Assembly: GCA_964465665.1 (NCBI GenBank)
Contig: CAYXKM010000224.1
Span: 1-24,380, forward strand
Direction: 5' to 3'
DNA: 24,380 bases
DNA from: JAKEGN01 sp964465665
Lineage (GTDB): Bacteria > Pseudomonadota > Gammaproteobacteria > Steroidobacterales > Woeseiaceae
The notes under the pieces are model-generated. The model had not been told where the DNA came from. It worked only from the letters and a program-made list of their open reading frames with translations, and did not search any database. Positions 21,543-24,380 of this stretch are shown here, piece by piece (positions within the stretch are counted from its first letter, which is position 1; the number at the start of each line of letters is the position of its first letter). Position numbers and translations under genes: made by a program.

Positions 21543-21986
21543 CTAAAGACCGGAACCGTCGGCCGAGTAAATGACCCAGATCTTGGTGTAACCGTCGGTA
21601 TCCCAGACGCCCGTCCATTCTTTCGGAATGGTGACTGCCTCTCCTGCGCCGACGACCTGCACACTACCGTCGCTGGACGTCAGCGTGACCCCGCCCTCGA
21701 TGAAGTACATGAATTCATCGACACCGTACGGCTCCGTAATCTCGGACCGGACCTTGCCGGAACGGTACATGCCGGAAGCAAATTTCTTGTCGCTGCTCAA
21801 AAGCGTGGTCACATCGAGCGTGGTATTGCCTTCCCTGGTTGTCTCGATCATTTCCGGCCGCTCGAAGATCTTGCCCGACATGTCTTCCTTGCTGATCTTT
21901 GCCGGAACAACGGTGTCGTGTTGCGCGGACACCGCCAGACTTCCCGCTGCTGCAAGTATTGCGACTGTTACGACAACTCTTTTCAT
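21543..21986 (-). CDS. Secreted single-domain cupin protein
   Basis: The 147-aa protein has a Sec signal peptide (MKRVVVTVAILAAAGSLAVSAQ). A cupin barrel follows, of the type seen in ureidoglycine aminohydrolase-like (Cupin_3) proteins: GVDEFMYFIEGGVTLTSSDGSVQVVGAGEAVTIPKEWTGVW. The usual metal-binding His residues of cupin motif 1 are not evident, so a catalytic metal is doubtful. GGGAG is positioned before the ATG. It lies between the antiporter and amidohydrolase genes with gaps of 26 and 30 bases, indicating cotranscription. It may bind the pathway substrate or be a small periplasmic enzyme. Confidence 0.87.
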   Translation of the reverse strand: MKRVVVTVAILAAAGSLAVSAQHDTVVPAKISKEDMSGKIFERPEMIETTREGNTTLDVTTLLSSDKKFASGMYRSGKVRSEITEPYGVDEFMYFIEGGVTLTSSDGSVQVVGAGEAVTIPKEWTGVWDTDGYTKIWVIYSADGSGL

Positions 21987-22012
21987 CTTCTTCTCCCGAT
22001 TGAAGTCAATTG

Positions 22013-23377
22013 CTACAAGAAAGCGATCAACAGATACCCGACCGCAGTAATGCCGGCAGCGATCAGAGCATACGGAATCTGCGTCAGTGCGTGTTGCATC
22101 GTCGTCGTGCCGGTCGCTTGAGCAGTCAGCACCGTCGCGTCCGAATAGAAACAGGCATGGCTGCCGAACGTGCTGGCCGACAAGGTCGCGCCGATGACGA
22201 GTGTCATATCCGCACCGAGATTATTGGCCAGCGTTATCACGATCGGCAGAATGATGACGAACACGCCCCAGTTCGAGCCGGTGGTAAACGAAACCAGTCC
22301 CATGGTCAGGAAAATGAAAGTCGGCAACAGCGCCGGCGTCAACAGCGGCTCCATCAGTTGCACCACATAAGTAGGCAGGCCCAGCGCGTCGTTGACGTCT
22401 TTCAATATGAATGCGGCAACCAGCACGCCGAGCGGCTCGATCATGGTTTTGAAACCGTCGATGACGGTATCGAAGGTATCGTGCGTGCTGAGCATGCGCA
22501 GGGCGATAATCGCAATCACTGTGCCCCCGAGCGTGACATAAACGCCTTTCAGGAAATCGTTGTCGAAATAGATGGTCAGCAGGATCAGCGTCAGCATCGG
22601 CAGAATGAACAGCGACATGTGGGGAGCCAGCCCGGGTTTTGGCTGGATCAGTTGATTGGCCTTTTCAACGTGCTCTGCTCCCGGCGGTACGGTCTGGCCG
22701 GTGGTTTCCGCCCTGTGATCGGCCTTTTTCATCGGCCCGAGCGACGGGATGAAGCCGGCGATCACCAGTGGCACCAGGAACACCGCCACCCAGGGGTACA
22801 GCATATAAGGAATGGAACTGATGTAGGTGGCCAGCCCCTGCCCCTCTTCGGCAACACCATTGGCCACCAGCAGGCCGCCGAAAAACGCGCCCCAGGTCGA
22901 GTACGGAATGACCACGCTGACGGGCGCGGCGGTCGAATCGACTACGTACGCGAGTTTTTCGCGTGAAATTTTGTATTTGTCGGTCAGCTCGCGCATCGAT
23001 GAGCCCACCGCAAGCGAGTTGAGGTAATCGTCGACAAACATGAAGATGCCGAGCACCCAGGTCATGAACAGTGCGCTCTTCTGCGATTTGACCATGCTGG
23101 TCATTTTTGCGGTGAACGCGCGCGTGGCTCCGGTGCGAATCAGCAGCGCGATAATGCTTCCCATGAAACCGCAGACCAGGATGACCCAGGCGACGTCTTC
23201 GTCGGTCATGACGCTGATCGTGGTTTCGGCGAAGCTGGTGACGAAGCCCGTGCCGTGCAGTATGCCGAGCCCGACCAGCGCACCGACGATCAGCGATTCG
23301 ATCGGCCGGTGGGTGAGGATGGCGAGCGTGAATACGAGCAACGTCGGAAAGAGCGAAACAATGCCGAGATCATTCAT
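22013..23377 (-). CDS. Na+/H+ antiporter NhaC family membrane protein
   Basis: The 454-aa protein has about 11-12 membrane helices and NhaC-family motifs: FMFVDDYLNSLAVGSSMRELTD in the first half, VDSTAAPVSVVIPYSTWGAFFGG, and FTTGSNWGVFVIILPI with STFGSHACFYSDATVLTAQATG near the end. Some members exchange organic substrates such as malate/lactate or amino acids rather than only Na+/H+. Its place between a flavoprotein oxidase and exported hydrolases raises the possibility of substrate transport, but ion exchange is the default call. It starts 9 bases after the flavoprotein gene. Confidence 0.92.
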   Translation of the reverse strand: MNDLGIVSLFPTLLVFTLAILTHRPIESLIVGALVGLGILHGTGFVTSFAETTISVMTDEDVAWVILVCGFMGSIIALLIRTGATRAFTAKMTSMVKSQKSALFMTWVLGIFMFVDDYLNSLAVGSSMRELTDKYKISREKLAYVVDSTAAPVSVVIPYSTWGAFFGGLLVANGVAEEGQGLATYISSIPYMLYPWVAVFLVPLVIAGFIPSLGPMKKADHRAETTGQTVPPGAEHVEKANQLIQPKPGLAPHMSLFILPMLTLILLTIYFDNDFLKGVYVTLGGTVIAIIALRMLSTHDTFDTVIDGFKTMIEPLGVLVAAFILKDVNDALGLPTYVVQLMEPLLTPALLPTFIFLTMGLVSFTTGSNWGVFVIILPIVITLANNLGADMTLVIGATLSASTFGSHACFYSDATVLTAQATGTTTMQHALTQIPYALIAAGITAVGYLLIAFL

Positions 23378-23386
23378 GGTCTGGAA

Positions 23387-24380
23387 TCACCCGATGGTCA
23401 GTTGTTCGTTGACCGCGCGATCGGCGGCATCGATGGCACCGTTGACGTAGGCATAGGCCTGCGCATCGGAGTTTGCGATTGAAATGCGGCCGATCTGTGC
23501 GCGACCGGCGATGTGCGGCCCGTTCTCCCGGTTCGTCCCTGGCGGGTCGCTGAATTCATTGTATTCATACGCATAACCGTGCGGCCAGCGATTGACGGTG
23601 ATCGCGGCAATGTCCCTGTCGGCATCGAATCCGCCGGCTTCGAGCGCGCCGCTCATCTGCCTGACGATACGGCGTTCGAGGTCCTCAAAGGTCATTTCGT
23701 ACAACTGCTGCCGGCCGCGCGTGTGCTGCTCCCGAGCCGACAGTCCTTCGTCGGGGTAGGCGGGTACGAAGGTACCGTGAATCACCGTCGGCTGGTCCGG
23801 GCTCTGGGTGTACAGGTAACCGCCCATGCTGACCGGGAAATCCATGCCAAAGGAATGCATGAGATCCGGCTTCGGAATGTTGATGCTCTGGTAGCCGAGT
23901 TCGGCAAATGCCCGCCAGTTGCGCACCGCGACACTTATATAGACCAGCGGCACTTTGGAGGCGAAAGCAATGGCCTCTTTCTGTATTTCCGGCACTTCGG
24001 GGCAAATGTGCGGAATGATGCTGTTGTAGCACGCGAGGATGGTGTGCTTGGCTCGCGCGCGAAGCGTCTGGCCGTTCTGCACGTAGGTCACGTCGGTGAA
24101 TTTTCCGTTGCTTGAGTGCCGAACGTCGACACCGGTGCTGTTCAGCCGGATACGAATTTTCGCTGCCGGGCGGTCCAGCAAATCGTAATCGAGTGGCGCC
24201 AGCACCAGGTCTTCCATGCTGTTGCCGGGCACCGCCTGAGGCAACAGCTGCCGCACCATCGCACGCGCGACACCTGCGTTGCCGTCGGGGAAGTGAAAAA
24301 TGTAGGGTTCGTCGCGACCGGGCGGTTCGTTTGTCAGTTCGCCGATGCCGAGCTGCGCCGTGCCCGGCATGCCAAGACGG
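23387..24380 (-). CDS. Spermidine dehydrogenase-like FAD-dependent amine oxidoreductase (5' end outside the window)
   Basis: The frame stays open to the right edge, so the N-terminal FAD-binding domain lies beyond the window; about 330 C-terminal residues are seen. Segments such as FHFPDGNAGVARAMVRQLLPQ, KHTILACYNSIIPHICPE, NWRAFAELGY, MDFPVSMGGY, ITVNRWPHGYAYEYNEF and the C-terminal flavin-contact IGRISIANSDAQAYAYVNGAIDAA resemble the spermidine dehydrogenase (SpdH)-type flavoproteins as I remember them. Those oxidise polyamine C-N bonds. The substrate here is unproven. It is upstream of the NhaC-type gene by 9 bases and is likely the promoter-proximal gene seen, or preceded by others outside. 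Confidence 0.82.
   Translation of the reverse strand, partial: RLGMPGTAQLGIGELTNEPPGRDEPYIFHFPDGNAGVARAMVRQLLPQAVPGNSMEDLVLAPLDYDLLDRPAAKIRIRLNSTGVDVRHSSNGKFTDVTYVQNGQTLRARAKHTILACYNSIIPHICPEVPEIQKEAIAFASKVPLVYISVAVRNWRAFAELGYQSINIPKPDLMHSFGMDFPVSMGGYLYTQSPDQPTVIHGTFVPAYPDEGLSAREQHTRGRQQLYEMTFEDLERRIVRQMSGALEAGGFDADRDIAAITVNRWPHGYAYEYNEFSDPPGTNRENGPHIAGRAQIGRISIANSDAQAYAYVNGAIDAADRAVNEQLTIG

Noticed and set aside
1..24380. CRISPR arrays, tRNA/rRNA genes, riboswitches or prophage modules
   Set aside because: No spaced direct repeats, cloverleaf-like segments, known aptamer cores or phage structural genes were recognised on either strand by reading. A covariance-model search was not possible.

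Overview
The window is high-GC, gene-dense bacterial DNA, most consistent with a free-living aerobic gammaproteobacterium. The evidence is a REP-associated tyrosine transposase with its REP palindromes, a caa3-type oxidase operon, an RpoE-type ECF sigma factor and lipoprotein signal peptides. A marine or sediment lineage of the Woeseia/Chromatiales kind would fit, but this is a guess from overall resemblance. I see no tRNA, rRNA, CRISPR array, prophage or complete classical IS.

Region 1 (1-660) is a REP/RAYT unit: a small HUH transposase gene between two inverted copies of its palindrome, followed by a second REP variant.

Region 2 (650-11982) is a nucleotide/nucleoside scavenging island. A minus-strand operon reads phyH-like dioxygenase, deoA, nupC, nucleoside hydrolase, ribokinase (6023 down to 650). 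Divergent from it, a plus-strand set encodes an exported MTA/SAH/adenosine deaminase-family lipoprotein, a tiny membrane protein, an exported 5'-nucleotidase, a GNAT acetyltransferase and a small STAS-like protein. deoB (phosphopentomutase) converges on this set. Together they suggest: nucleotides are dephosphorylated and deaminated outside the inner membrane, the nucleosides are imported by a CNT symporter, and they are split by hydrolase or phosphorylase, with the sugars entering metabolism through RbsK and DeoB. The first gene of the uptake operon is a close relative of the animal PHYHD1 2-oxoglutarate dioxygenase. Its unknown substrate, placed by context among nucleosides, is the most promising undescribed element here.

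Region 3 (11983-12297) holds no gene. It contains a near-perfect 86-bp inverted repeat with internal duplications.

Region 4 (12298-17218, minus) is a cytochrome c oxidase operon, ctaC-ctaD-SUIII-like-ctaE-ctaF. Its CtaC carries two fused haem c domains, and there are two different subunit III-family proteins. The region 17219-17614 is non-coding.

Region 5 (17615-19640, minus) is a three-gene ECF module: a secreted protein of unknown function, an ECF sigma factor and a putative membrane anti-sigma factor. It is preceded by a sequence that looks like an ECF-type promoter. A REP cluster (19661-19809) follows.

Region 6 (19818-24380, minus) is a compact operon: a spermidine dehydrogenase-like flavoprotein (cut by the window edge), an NhaC-type antiporter, a secreted cupin and a Tat-exported amidohydrolase. 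It looks like catabolism of an amine or amide-type small molecule whose identity is unknown.
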